From contig ONFO01000030.1 in the NCBI GenBank assembly GCA_900317155.1, forward strand, positions 1-64,000: a stretch of DNA of 64,000 nucleotides. The letters are read 5' to 3'. The notes below the pieces were generated by a model that did no database searches, was not told the origin of the DNA, and saw only the letters and a list, made by a program, of their open reading frames with translations. This DNA is from an uncultured Bacteroidales bacterium (lineage in GTDB: Bacteria; Bacteroidota; Bacteroidia; Bacteroidales; F082). Shown here piece after piece: positions 9,351 to 18,836 of the stretch; within the stretch, counting starts at the first letter, position 1, and each line of letters opens with the position of its first letter. Position numbers and translations under genes: made by a program.

Positions 9351-10814
9351 TCAGCTAACTTTCACATTAACAATCCCATTCCTGTCGCAGCGCAACACTA
9401 CGCGTTTGTACTCGGTCTTGCCCTCGTAAACGCATTGGATGACGAAAGTAATATGGTAAACTTTCTTTCCTTCGATGGGTTTGTATTCTTCGTCCTCCCA
9501 AGTGCCCGAGAGCGGGAAACTCGGATTGTCCATTTTGCGCGTGTATTCCGTGATGTTGTAACGAAGGATGTCGTTGATACCCCTGAGCGGATAAGGGCTG
9601 GCCTTGGCCAATTCGGCAGGCCAAAGCTGGACTTTCTTGCGGTATAATAACACCTTTTCGTCCTTGCCGCTCACTTCGGTGAAGAGAGGATTGCGGCTGC
9701 GTAGCTTCATCACCTCGGGCAGTATCTTGTCGCTGTCGATGAAGTCGACACTGTCCTTGCTCCAGCCAATGTATCTTTCTTTGACGCGGAAGTCAGTGCG
9801 GGTGTCAAACACCTTGCTGCTGACACGACGTGCGAAAATAAGGCGTAGCCAGTCTTTCAGCCTGTCCTTAAACATATAGCTGATTACCAATGCGATAAGG
9901 AAAGGTAGAGTGAAGTTGCCGTATCGTTGCTGGAAGAAAAACGACGACAAAGTGGCCACCACCATGGCAGCCCCTGCAGCGAGGCTATAGAGGATTTGTT
10001 CAACCAAGAAGGTGTTCTTTCGCTTGGTGGCGTTAAGGTAAAGGTCGCTCTCGGTGAATTTTTTAAGGAGGCTGGCGCGGAAGACGAAGTCTTCGTTGCC
10101 TTTGGGCTCGTCCACTTTTACGCAGAGGTAGCCCTGTTTTTCCCTATAAGCCCTTTCTTCAAAGAGCACTTCTTTGAACCGTGCTTCAAGTTGCTGATAA
10201 TCATCTGGATGCTTCAGTCGAATGTTGTCGCGGAGTCGGTAGGTGTATTTCTCTAAGACATTGCTCAAAAATTCATCGCCGTAGGCAAATACTTGCCTTA
10301 TCCTATCCGAAGCGTTTTTCTCATCCAGCTGACCAAGAAGATGGCGATAGCGTCCTAATATTTTGCAGCCGTCTATCAAATAATGTTGGCATTGTTCTCG
10401 ACGGTTGGGCATGTCTGCCTCATGGGTGAGGACAAAGCAGCCATCACGGAAGGCACTCTTTGCAATGGCACAATACATCCTGATGGCATGTGTGAGGTCT
10501 TGCGTGTCATCGGGAGCGATGTCCAGGTCGTTGAAGTTGGTGATGAGCGCTTGGTTGGGAAGCAATTGCTCGTCATTGGCCAATTCGTGCAAGCTATAGG
10601 ACGGGGTGATAAGGCGCACACCCGACTTGAGGTCACGGTAGAAGTCGTCTTTGCTGTACTTGGCCGCGTTGATGTCGAGGCTGTTAGGGACAAAAATCCA
10701 CGTGTTCATCACATAGTCGGCGTATTTCGTTGGACGTTCCGCTTGATGTGTGTTGAACCCTACCTTGAACTCCAAGGTGAACTTGTCGTGGACTTTTGTC
10801 TCTAAGTCAATCAT
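9351..10814 (-). CDS. Conserved-looking protein of unknown function with two central membrane helices
   Basis: 487 aa, family not recognised. The N-terminal ~270 residues are soluble and mostly helical. Two hydrophobic segments follow, around ILYSLAAGAAMVVATLSSFF and LPFLIALVISYMF (residues about 285-330), then a basic C-terminal half ending in a beta-rich region. The topology suggests an inner-membrane protein with two cytoplasmic domains. Its ATG overlaps the stop of the upstream acyltransferase gene (ATGA-type 4-bp overlap), so the two are translationally coupled and may act together on lipids or the envelope. That link is inference from context only. Confidence 0.6.
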   Translation of the reverse strand: MIDLETKVHDKFTLEFKVGFNTHQAERPTKYADYVMNTWIFVPNSLDINAAKYSKDDFYRDLKSGVRLITPSYSLHELANDEQLLPNQALITNFNDLDIAPDDTQDLTHAIRMYCAIAKSAFRDGCFVLTHEADMPNRREQCQHYLIDGCKILGRYRHLLGQLDEKNASDRIRQVFAYGDEFLSNVLEKYTYRLRDNIRLKHPDDYQQLEARFKEVLFEERAYREKQGYLCVKVDEPKGNEDFVFRASLLKKFTESDLYLNATKRKNTFLVEQILYSLAAGAAMVVATLSSFFFQQRYGNFTLPFLIALVISYMFKDRLKDWLRLIFARRVSSKVFDTRTDFRVKERYIGWSKDSVDFIDSDKILPEVMKLRSRNPLFTEVSGKDEKVLLYRKKVQLWPAELAKASPYPLRGINDILRYNITEYTRKMDNPSFPLSGTWEDEEYKPIEGKKVYHITFVIQCVYEGKTEYKRVVLRCDRNGIVNVKVS

Positions 10815-11389
10815 TGTTGTGCGTTTCTGTATTGTTCGTCAAGATTGAAGCCTTCTGGATGCTTGGCTTTGATGTCTTTGTAGTAGTCCCAAATCTCGGC
10901 CAAGTCTTTGTCGTAATCGCCAGTGGGATAAAAGATTCGTTCTATGCCACAATACCGTTTCTTGTAGTCGATGAAGCCAAGAACGATGGGCACATTGGCG
11001 CCTTGAGCGATGACATAGAAGCCTTTTTTCCAATGCTTTACGGCTTTTCGGGTGCCTTCAGGACAAATCACGAGTTGCGTGTCTTTGTTTTGGCTGAACA
11101 TCTCGACCATCTGCTCCACGAGGTGGTTCTGATGACCGCGATTGACTGGGATACCTCCGACTTTCTTCAAAAGCCAGCTAATGCCAGGCTTGAAGAACTC
11201 TTGCTTGATCATCACCTTGAACTTGATGTCGTAGTACCAATAGTAGGCCAAGCCGACAAAGAAATCCTCGATGGCGGTATGCGGTGCCATGATGCAGACG
11301 GCATTGCCGAGGTCCTTTGGGGCCTCGTTGACGGTCTTCCAACCGCCAAGTTTGAGTCCTAATTTTCCGATAGATTTTTTAATACCCAT
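10811..11389 (-). CDS. 1-acyl-glycerol-3-phosphate acyltransferase-like (PlsC family)
   Basis: 192 aa. The acyltransferase motifs HTAIEDF (HX4D) and ICPEGTR (EGTR) are clear, with KVGGIPVNR between them, as in PlsC/LPLAT proteins that transfer acyl chains to lysophosphatidic acid or similar acceptors. The ATG at 11389 is chosen. A TTG six codons upstream (11407) would also be open but is less likely. It lacks the N-terminal transmembrane anchor of longer PlsC proteins. The downstream membrane protein gene overlaps its stop codon. The acceptor lipid is not certain; a role in ornithine or other lipid synthesis is possible. Confidence 0.82.
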   Translation of the reverse strand: MGIKKSIGKLGLKLGGWKTVNEAPKDLGNAVCIMAPHTAIEDFFVGLAYYWYYDIKFKVMIKQEFFKPGISWLLKKVGGIPVNRGHQNHLVEQMVEMFSQNKDTQLVICPEGTRKAVKHWKKGFYVIAQGANVPIVLGFIDYKKRYCGIERIFYPTGDYDKDLAEIWDYYKDIKAKHPEGFNLDEQYRNAQQ

Positions 11390-11539
11390 AATCAAATGAC
11401 TTTCCAACGCTTAGTCCAGCTTTTTATCTGGTATTTGAGGTTAGGTTTTCGCTGCAAAAATAATAATTAAGGGAATAAACTTGAAACAAATGTCATACAG
11501 TTTTTTCCCATCTTCTTGAGAAAGTAATCTGTTTTTTCC

Positions 11540-11547
11540 TAAATTTG
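11540..11547 (+). promoter_or_regulatory. Promoter (-33 TTG, -7 TAAATTTG) for the DUF1566 genes
   Basis: TAAATTTG at 11540-11547 lies 21 nt after a TTG at 11516-11518, the normal Bacteroidetes spacing, and 60 nt before the ATG at 11608. It probably drives both 11608 and the closely following 12274 gene. Confidence 0.55.
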
Positions 11548-11607
11548 CCTAGTCAAAAAACTAATTTTTAATCCTATACATATTAAATCATTAAATATCA
11601 ATTTATT

Positions 11608-12261
11608 ATGAAAAACATTTCGCTTAAAAAACTGATGTTGGCACTCCTCATTGGAGTTGCACTGCCTTGCGTGAACGCTCAAACTTCTCAAGTTGCCCAT
11701 ATCGGCGACATCCTTTGCGAGGGCAACCAAGTGGTAAGCCCCGCCAATTTCAATGCCTCCACCCACACCCCCATTGGCGTGGTCTTCTATGTCGATAATG
11801 TCGGTAAACACGGCTGGGCCATCGACTTGCAGGATATGGGTTCTTATAAATGGCAAAACCCAAATGGTGAAACGCCTTTAACCAACTATGGCAATCAAAG
11901 GTTGGCTATCTATGACCTTGACGGCTATCGGAACACTGAGATTATTTATGCCCTGTACAATGATAGTACCTTTAGTGCACGATTCCCCGCATTCGATGCC
12001 GTTGATTTCGAGAACGGTTGGTATCTGCCTACCATCGGACAACTCAATTACCTCTACGGCAACCTCATTGAGGTGAATGCTGGCATTTACGCCGCAGGAG
12101 GTATCCCATTTGAAACAGGAATCAGTTGGACCTATTGGTCGTCTACCGAGAATACCTCACAATATACATGGGCTTTATACTCAAATGGTGGTTTCAGTAA
12201 CGATAGTATGACTCGTAGCTATCGTGTCCGTGCGGCCCGCAATTTTGCATTAGACCAATAA
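11608..12261 (+). CDS. Secreted protein with one DUF1566/Lcl-type domain
   Basis: 217 aa. It has a signal peptide (MKNISLKKLMLALLIGVALP, cleaved near VNAQ). One copy follows of the domain repeated in the next gene: VDFENGWYLPTIGQLNYLY, then TYWSSTEN, and the terminal YRVRAARNF. These are hallmarks of DUF1566 (Lcl C-terminal domain, C-type-lectin-like fold), found in bacterial surface adhesins. The next gene starts 12 bp downstream, so they form an operon of a short and a long relative. A binding or adhesin role is inferred from the family and not shown. Confidence 0.75.
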   Translation: MKNISLKKLMLALLIGVALPCVNAQTSQVAHIGDILCEGNQVVSPANFNASTHTPIGVVFYVDNVGKHGWAIDLQDMGSYKWQNPNGETPLTNYGNQRLAIYDLDGYRNTEIIYALYNDSTFSARFPAFDAVDFENGWYLPTIGQLNYLYGNLIEVNAGIYAAGGIPFETGISWTYWSSTENTSQYTWALYSNGGFSNDSMTRSYRVRAARNFALDQ

Positions 12262-12273
12262 AACCTGTGCGTC

Positions 12274-15200
12274 ATGAGAGCAAGAGACAAAATCAAGAAA
12301 TGGCTGTTGCTGTGCGTGGCAATGCTGCTTTGGGGCGGAATGGTCCATGCCGCCGAGCTTCCCAGCACACCGGCTGATACCTGTCGCATCTTAGCCTTTT
12401 GCAATCCGCCAGAGGCGGGCACCATTACAGGCAGCTTATCAGGCGACTATGCCATAGGCACTGTGCTGACCTTCACAGCCGAGGCCAATCCTGGCTATTA
12501 CTTTAGCAATTGGACCAATGGCTTTGGCGAGGTGGTGAGCATTTCCAAAACGTATACTCATGTCGTCACCTACCATTGCGTGTTGATTGCCAATTTCACC
12601 AATCATCCGGGCATCGGCAACCTTGTCACCAATGCCGACGGTAGCCAAGGCGTGTTGTTCCACGTCAATCCCGAAGGCACCGAAGGCTGGATGGTGGCCT
12701 TAAACGATGCCTCCCCAGGTGTGCAGTGGGGCGACAATTCCAATGTGTTGGCTTTGCACGAGATGCCTTTCCAGCTTCCCATCGCCTTGGAAGACCAGTC
12801 GGGCTATCTCAACACGAGTATTCTCAGGAACTTGCAAGACCCTGCAAACGGTTATGCGGCCAGTGTGGTGGATTTCGACAACGGTTGGTATCTGCCCTCC
12901 GTGGGCCAGCTGCGCAAGCTCTATTCGGCCTTGCCTTTCATTGAGACGGCCATTACGGATGCGGGCGGCACAACCTTGAGCGACGGCTACTATTGGAGCA
13001 GTTCGGAGTATTCGACTGGCGAGGCTTTCAGTCCTGCGTTTGCCTTGAACAACTCACCTAAAGGGGCAGGTTGTCGCATCAGGGCCATCCGCAATTATGT
13101 GATGGTGGGAAACAACGTTGTCCTAGTGGCTTCCAACAACAACAGTTATGGAACGGCCACGGTGTCGGGCAATGGAACCTTTACTAACGGGCAGCTTGTG
13201 ACGGTGACGGCCACGCCTAGTGCGGGTTACGCCTTTGACCACTGGTCGGAAGACGGTGTGGCGGTTTCGTATGACGCGCAATACCAGTTCACTTTCACGC
13301 GCAGCCGTTCTTTGGTGGCGCATTTCGCCTTGAAAGGCAGTGTGGGCAGCATCATTTCCAACGCTGACGGCAGCAGAGGTGTGGTGTTCTGGCAAAGTCC
13401 CGACGGCACCGAAGGCTTGATGGTCGCTTTGGAGGATGCCTCCGAAAGCTGTGCATGGGGCGAGAATGTCAATGCACTTACCTTGGTGAATAAACCATAT
13501 GATCTTCCCATCGCTTTAGAAGATGTTTCGGGCAACACCAACACGCGCTGCATCCGTAACCATCAAGGCACCGATAATGGCTATGCTGCCTCTGTAGTCG
13601 ATTTCGAGCATGGCTGGTATCTGCCTTCGGTGGGCGAGTTGCGCAAGCTGTATGCAGCTCTGCCTTTGATTGAGAACGCGTTGGCCATTGCAGGAGGCGT
13701 TACTCTTACTACCGACACCTATTGGAGTAGCACGGAATACGATAATGGCACAACCGCCACTGCAACCTTCGCTATAAGCAATGCTCCCAAAGCAGGTGCA
13801 GGCCGCGTGAGAGCCATAAGGCATTTCTCAACCTTGGGGCCGAATGCCGTTGCAGTTAGGGCCAACGATGCCGCTTGTGGCACTGTGAGCGGTGGCTCAA
13901 GCAACTTGGCCTACAACCAATCGGTCACGGTGACAGCCACGCCTAACGAAGGCTACGTTTTCAACTATTGGACTGAGAACGGGATGATTGTTTCGTATAA
14001 CGCGCAATACCAGTTCCCCTTCTCTCGTAGCCGTTCCTTGGTGGCTCATTTCGTGGTGCCGGGCAGTGTGGGCAGCGTGGTCAATAATGCCGACGGCAGC
14101 CGTAGTGTGGTGTTCTGGCAAAGTCCCGACGGCACCGAAGGCTTGATGGTCGCCATGGAAGATGCTTCCGAGAGCTGTGCATGGGGCCAGAATGTCAATG
14201 CACTTACCTTAATTAATAAGCCCTTCAACCTTCCCATTGCCTTGGAGGATGTGTCGGGCAACACCAACACGCGCTGCATCCGCAACCATCAGGGCACGGA
14301 GAACGAGTATGCTGCCACGGTCGTTGATTTCGAGCATGGCTGGTATCTGCCCTCGGTGGGCGAGTTGCGCAAACTCTATGCAGCCCTGCCGCAGATTGAG
14401 CCTGTGCTCCTCAATGCGGGCGGTGTGATGCTCACCGAAAACACCTATTGGAGTAGCACGGAATACAACGATGGCACAGCCGCAACTGTAACCTTCACTA
14501 TAAGCAATGCTAACAAGGGAGATGCAGGCCGTGTGAGAGCCATCAGGCATTTCTCGACGGCTGGAGTCAACGCCATTGCGGTCAAGGCCAACGATGCCTC
14601 AGTGGGCACCGTGAGTGGGTCTGGCAACTACAATAACGGTCAATCGGTCACGGTGACGGCCACGCCTAACGAAGGCTACACCTTCAACTACTGGACGGAA
14701 AACGGAATGATTGTTTCGTTTGACGCGAATTATGCTTTCCCCTTCACGCGCAGCCGTTCCTTGGTGGCCAATTTCGTTTTGGAAAACAGCGTCGGCAGCG
14801 TCATCACTAATGAAGACGGCAGTCGCGGCGTGATTTTCCATAGGGATCCAGCGGGCATTGGCGGTTGGATGGTGGCTTTGGAAGATGCTTCCGAAGGATG
14901 TGTGTGGAACAACAATTTTGATGTTCCCGAACTGGAAAACCTGAATCCGTCCTTCACCGTGAATCTGCTTTCCGACATGGATGGCATCCACAACAACCGC
15001 ATCCTTCGCAGTGCTTTTGAGGCCAACCCTGAATATGCGGTCAACCAAACGGATTATGAAAATGGCTGGTATTTGCCCACTGCTGGACAACTGCGCAAGC
15101 TTTATGCCGTCATGCCGCAAATTGAGCCTGTCATCTTGAATGCGGGCGGCGTAATGCTGACAGAAAATCCTTATTGGAGCAGTACGGAACGCACTGCAGG

Positions 15201-16530
15201 TCAGACTTGGGCACCTGCCTTCGACTTCAATGCCTTAAATAAAGGAGACGCTGGCCGTGTACGTGCCATCCGCAACTATCTCATGCCTGAAGTGGAGCCA
15301 GGGAAACACATCTTTGTCGGTACCAACGGCACCCTGTTGTGGAGTGACCCGTATAACTGGATTAATCCATCGAAAAACTTGCTGGATAATGATGATGATG
15401 TGATCATTGCCACCAAATGCGTTGTTGATGTCGATGCTTCGGTCAGGTCGCTGACGATGGCTGCTGGTAGCACTATCAGCGTGGATGAAGACAAGATTTT
15501 GACCGCTACGGAAAGCATCTCCAATACCTATGAGTCTCGCATCAACCTTAGCGAAGGCGCACAATTGATGAATCCAACTGAAAACACCTGGTTTGCTTTA
15601 AAGAAAAGCATTTTAGGTTATGTCAACAACGATGGTGGCGGTTGGTACACCATTGCTTCACCTGCCGTGGCTGGCATGGACGCTGAGACTTTTGCCCAAG
15701 GTAATTATGACTTGTATTACTATGACGAGCCAACTTCCTACTGGATAAACCAGAAAATGGATGATGGCGGTTTTGACAAACTTAATTTGGGTCAAGGGTA
15801 TTTGTATGCCAATGCTGCACCACAACTGTTTACCTTTGAGGGTCAGGCCAAGGCTTCACTCGCCGAGTTCAGCAAGCCCATTACCTGTACGGCATCTGCT
15901 TATCCTTTGCAAGGCTTTAATCTCGTTGGTAATCCTTACACGAACAACATCAATGTCTACAACCTGAAGGTGAATAATGTTCCTCTGACATCGTATTACA
16001 AACTTCAAAACGATACAGTTTTTGTGGTTTATACCAACGAGCCGATTCTTCCAGCGGAAGGCTTCTTTGTGAGAAGCGGGGCAGGCGACTTGAGTTTCAA
16101 TGCAGCGGCGAAAGACATAACGCCCAACGCTTACGTTCGTCTTGTTTTGAATGAAGCTGACAAGATGCTTGACCGTGCCTATCTGAAGATGACCGAAGGG
16201 GATGGTTTGGGCAAGATGGAAAATGGTAGACCCACTGCTTCATTGTATTTCCGTCAGGATGATAGGGAATATGCCATCGCGGTGAGAAAGGATGGAATAG
16301 CTGAATACCAGATTGGTTTCCAGACCATTTATAATGGTACGTTCACCATTACCGCAGATTTGTTGGATGCAGAATGCGGCTATCTACATCTTATTGACCA
16401 ACTCACAGGTGAAGACATCGACTTGTTGTCCACGCCATCCTATACCTTTGAGGCGAAGACAACAGACAATGCCAATCGCTTCAAATTGGTGCTTTCCAAT
16501 ACTGAGGACGCCAATGGCAATGAGAAATAG
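12274..16530 (+). CDS. Large secreted repeat protein: four InlB-type plus DUF1566 repeat units
   Basis: 1418 aa. After a signal peptide (WLLLCVAMLLWGGMVHA) come four units. Each has an InlB-like 'VTVTATPNEGY...W' beta domain of about 70 aa and a DUF1566/Lcl domain of about 165 aa (GWYLPSVGELRKLY, YWSSTEY, RVRAIR). Units 2 and 3 are nearly identical in long stretches at the DNA level (726-bp period), pointing to recent duplication. Residues from about 1010 on form a different beta-rich region with the sequence GFNLVGNPYTNN. The protein ends at NTEDANGNEK without the T9SS sorting domain I would expect after such a module. It is probably a surface adhesin; the ligand is unknown. Confidence 0.8.
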   Translation: MRARDKIKKWLLLCVAMLLWGGMVHAAELPSTPADTCRILAFCNPPEAGTITGSLSGDYAIGTVLTFTAEANPGYYFSNWTNGFGEVVSISKTYTHVVTYHCVLIANFTNHPGIGNLVTNADGSQGVLFHVNPEGTEGWMVALNDASPGVQWGDNSNVLALHEMPFQLPIALEDQSGYLNTSILRNLQDPANGYAASVVDFDNGWYLPSVGQLRKLYSALPFIETAITDAGGTTLSDGYYWSSSEYSTGEAFSPAFALNNSPKGAGCRIRAIRNYVMVGNNVVLVASNNNSYGTATVSGNGTFTNGQLVTVTATPSAGYAFDHWSEDGVAVSYDAQYQFTFTRSRSLVAHFALKGSVGSIISNADGSRGVVFWQSPDGTEGLMVALEDASESCAWGENVNALTLVNKPYDLPIALEDVSGNTNTRCIRNHQGTDNGYAASVVDFEHGWYLPSVGELRKLYAALPLIENALAIAGGVTLTTDTYWSSTEYDNGTTATATFAISNAPKAGAGRVRAIRHFSTLGPNAVAVRANDAACGTVSGGSSNLAYNQSVTVTATPNEGYVFNYWTENGMIVSYNAQYQFPFSRSRSLVAHFVVPGSVGSVVNNADGSRSVVFWQSPDGTEGLMVAMEDASESCAWGQNVNALTLINKPFNLPIALEDVSGNTNTRCIRNHQGTENEYAATVVDFEHGWYLPSVGELRKLYAALPQIEPVLLNAGGVMLTENTYWSSTEYNDGTAATVTFTISNANKGDAGRVRAIRHFSTAGVNAIAVKANDASVGTVSGSGNYNNGQSVTVTATPNEGYTFNYWTENGMIVSFDANYAFPFTRSRSLVANFVLENSVGSVITNEDGSRGVIFHRDPAGIGGWMVALEDASEGCVWNNNFDVPELENLNPSFTVNLLSDMDGIHNNRILRSAFEANPEYAVNQTDYENGWYLPTAGQLRKLYAVMPQIEPVILNAGGVMLTENPYWSSTERTAGQTWAPAFDFNALNKGDAGRVRAIRNYLMPEVEPGKHIFVGTNGTLLWSDPYNWINPSKNLLDNDDDVIIATKCVVDVDASVRSLTMAAGSTISVDEDKILTATESISNTYESRINLSEGAQLMNPTENTWFALKKSILGYVNNDGGGWYTIASPAVAGMDAETFAQGNYDLYYYDEPTSYWINQKMDDGGFDKLNLGQGYLYANAAPQLFTFEGQAKASLAEFSKPITCTASAYPLQGFNLVGNPYTNNINVYNLKVNNVPLTSYYKLQNDTVFVVYTNEPILPAEGFFVRSGAGDLSFNAAAKDITPNAYVRLVLNEADKMLDRAYLKMTEGDGLGKMENGRPTASLYFRQDDREYAIAVRKDGIAEYQIGFQTIYNGTFTITADLLDAECGYLHLIDQLTGEDIDLLSTPSYTFEAKTTDNANRFKLVLSNTEDANGNEK
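12391..15285 (+). repeat. Four in-gene tandem repeats, about 726-bp period
   Basis: Units begin near 12391, 13111, 13840 and 14570. Two stretches starting at 13381 and 14107 share about 50 identical bases, which fixes the period at 726 bp for units 2 and 3. Units 1 and 4 are more diverged. Such repeats can change in number by recombination. Confidence 0.8.
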
Positions 16531-16551
16531 AAGTTGACATTTGGCGCATAA

Positions 16552-16587
16552 AAAACAGCCGACGGAATTTGTCCCGTCGGCTGTTTT
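16552..16587. terminator. Strong bidirectional terminator
   Basis: The stem AAAACAGCCGACGG / CCGTCGGCTGTTTT (14 bp, perfect) has an 8-nt loop between the convergent ends of the repeat-protein gene (16530) and the M13 peptidase gene (16608). A-run and T-run flanks make it work in both directions. Confidence 0.9.
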
Positions 16588-16607
16588 CGTGTGTTTGGGT
16601 GGTGTTG

Positions 16608-18653
16608 TTACCAAATCACGGCTCTCTCTTCAGGAGCGATATACATATTGGTTCCTTCAGGAATGTCGAAAGCCTCATAGAAGTGCGGCATCGAGCCGAG
16701 GGTACGGTTGACGCGAGCCTCGGCAGGTGAGTGCACGTCGGTCTTCACTTGGCGTTCGATGTACTTGTCGCGCGAGTTGTTGCGCCAGATGGTACCATAG
16801 CTGATGAAGAAACGCTGGGCGGGCGTATAGCCGTCGATGCTTTGGTTGGCCTTGGCCTCATCTGTCATCTGGTAAGCATCCCATGCCACATTAAGACCAC
16901 CGAGGTCAGCGATGTTCTCGCCGAGGGTGAGTTGACCGTTGATTTGATAGCCTCTCACATTGAATTCGTTGAAGAGCTTCACCAGTTGTTGGGTGCGTTC
17001 GGCAAACTTGGCGGCATCTTCTTCGGTCCACCAGTTGTTGAGGTTGCCCTTCTCGTCGTACTTGCAGCCTTGGTCGTCGAAGCCGTGGGTCATTTCGTGG
17101 CCAATCACCACACCGATGCCACCATAGTTGACGGCGTCGTCAGCATCCATGTTGAAGAACGGAGGTTGAAGGATGGCGGCGGGGAACACGATTTCATTCA
17201 TCTCGGGGCTGTAGTAGGCGTTGACAGTCTGCGGAGTCATGAACCACTCTTCCTTGTCGACAGGCTTGCCGATTTTGGCCATTTCCCTCTCGTTCTCGAA
17301 ACGGATGGCGCGGTGCACATTCTCGAAATACGAATCAGGTGTGACTTCATACTTGCTGTAGTCCTTCCACTTGTCGGGATAACCGATTTTCACGTTGAAG
17401 GCATCGAGTTTGACGAGTGCCTTGGCTTTGGTTTCTTCGCTCATCCAGTCGAGGTTCTTGATGCGCTCACCCAAGGCAATACGAAGGTTGCCAACAAGGT
17501 TCAGCATACGCTCTTTGGCCTCGGCAGGGAAGTGCTTTTCCACATAGAGTTGACCGATGGCTTCGCCCAGGCAACCCGAAGTGGCGTCAAGGATGCGGCG
17601 CCAACGGGGCTGCTGCACTTCCTGACCGTAGAGGTAGTTGCCATAGAAGCTGAAGTTCTCAGCGTCGAGGTCGCTGCTCAACATGGAGGCGCTACCGTGG
17701 ATGACCTTCCAACGCAGGTAGTCCTTAAGGGTATTGAGGTCCGTGTTGAGGATGATTTTGTCCATAGCGGCCATGAAGTCGGGCATACCCACGTTAAGGC
17801 TTTCGATCATCGGGGCACCAGCGTACTTGAAATAGGTGTTCCAATCGAAATTGGGCGTCGTTTTCTGCAATTCGACAAGCGTTCTCATGTTGTAGGTCTT
17901 GTCGGGGTCGCGGCGTTCCACGCGAGTCATCGAGTTGGTGGCTAGTTTGGTCTCAAGGGCCAGGATGCGCTTGGCCTTGTCGGCAGCGGCTTCAGGTTCG
18001 GTGCCGGTGAGTTCAAACATCTTCGCGACATGTTCGACGTATTTGTCGCGCATCTCTTGCGATTCTTCAACGAGATAGTCGTCGCGGTCGGTCAGGCTCA
18101 AACCACCTTGATAGAGGTGCATGATGACCATTTCGGCATTCTTCGGGTCGGGGCTGCCGCCTGCTCCAAAGAATCCGCCGATGCCTTCGCTGTGGAGTTT
18201 GCCTAAAAGCTCAGCCAGTTGGGTCTTGTCGTTAAGGTTGTCGATCATCTCGAAATAAGGCTTCAACTCGCTGTAGCCGCGCTCGTCGATGGCGACGGTG
18301 TCCATGCCAGCGTTGTAGAAGTCGCGGATTTTCTGGGCCACACTACCTTGTTGTGCGGTGGTGTCTTGTGAGACCTCATCGATGATGTCTTGGATGAGAA
18401 GCTCGTTGCGTTGGTCGATTTCCGTGAAGGCTCCGTAGGTGGAGTATTCTTCCGGAATCGGGTTGTTCTTCAACCACTCGTTGTTGACGAAGCGGAAGAA
18501 ATCCTCAGCCGGGTTGATTTCGGTGTCCATGTTGCTCAGCTCGATGGCGGGAACAACTTCTTTCTTGGGTTCAGGTGTTTCGGCTGTCTTTTGTCCACAG
18601 CCAGCTGCCACTGTACAAATAATCGTCATGGCTACAATGTGTTTTTTCTTCAT
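16608..18653 (-). CDS. M13 family zinc metallopeptidase lipoprotein (neprilysin/PepO-like)
   Basis: 681 aa. The lipobox VAAGC follows a short signal (MKKKHIVAMTIIC). M13 hallmarks are NAYYSP, the zinc motif HEMTHGF (about residue 519, HExxH), and the third zinc ligand Glu in GENIADLGGL, with the C-terminal substrate-binding region SPAEARVNRTLGSMPHFYEAF. The length is typical for bacterial M13 endopeptidases, which cleave short peptides in the periplasm or at the cell surface. It is separated from dnaX upstream by a MITE-like element (18697-18823). The mRNA leader carries AAGATTT-type heptamers. Confidence 0.92.
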   Translation of the reverse strand: MKKKHIVAMTIICTVAAGCGQKTAETPEPKKEVVPAIELSNMDTEINPAEDFFRFVNNEWLKNNPIPEEYSTYGAFTEIDQRNELLIQDIIDEVSQDTTAQQGSVAQKIRDFYNAGMDTVAIDERGYSELKPYFEMIDNLNDKTQLAELLGKLHSEGIGGFFGAGGSPDPKNAEMVIMHLYQGGLSLTDRDDYLVEESQEMRDKYVEHVAKMFELTGTEPEAAADKAKRILALETKLATNSMTRVERRDPDKTYNMRTLVELQKTTPNFDWNTYFKYAGAPMIESLNVGMPDFMAAMDKIILNTDLNTLKDYLRWKVIHGSASMLSSDLDAENFSFYGNYLYGQEVQQPRWRRILDATSGCLGEAIGQLYVEKHFPAEAKERMLNLVGNLRIALGERIKNLDWMSEETKAKALVKLDAFNVKIGYPDKWKDYSKYEVTPDSYFENVHRAIRFENEREMAKIGKPVDKEEWFMTPQTVNAYYSPEMNEIVFPAAILQPPFFNMDADDAVNYGGIGVVIGHEMTHGFDDQGCKYDEKGNLNNWWTEEDAAKFAERTQQLVKLFNEFNVRGYQINGQLTLGENIADLGGLNVAWDAYQMTDEAKANQSIDGYTPAQRFFISYGTIWRNNSRDKYIERQVKTDVHSPAEARVNRTLGSMPHFYEAFDIPEGTNMYIAPEERAVIW

Positions 18654-18692
18654 TACTATTTATTTAAAGATTTAAGATTCAAAGATTTAAAA
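18654..18692 (-). repeat. AAGATTY heptamer-rich leader
   Basis: Directly upstream of the M13 start codon, near-tandem copies of AAGATTT/AAGATTC (plus-strand reading) form a low-complexity leader. Similar stretches lie before the starts at 25520, 38694 and 54211. Confidence 0.5.
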
Positions 18693-18696
18693 ATGA

Positions 18697-18823
18697 GATT
18701 CCCTACGGGAATGGAGAATAGTGTTGTGTGTATACACGGCGGCATAACCAAGTTAAAGGAGGTTTGGTGCCCAAAGCCGCCGTATTGAATAATAATGACA
18801 ATACGCCATTCCCTCAGGGAATC
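18697..18823. repeat. MITE-like structured intergenic element, copy A
   Basis: 127 bp bounded by inverted ends GATTCCCTACGGGAATGG (18697-18714) and CCATTCCCTCAGGGAATC (18806-18823), each end being itself a small palindrome. Inside is a perfect 8-bp stem ACGGCGGC/GCCGCCGT (18736-18743, 18776-18783) with a 32-nt loop. The same plan recurs at 40821-40948. On the coding strand it begins 13 nt after the dnaX stop codon. Confidence 0.7.
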
Positions 18824-18836
18824 TTCAACCTTTCCA

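Noticed and set aside
16731-17945. A 404-codon open frame opposite the M13 peptidase gene
   Set aside because: A shadow of the conserved zinc peptidase with valine/aspartate-rich filler translation.
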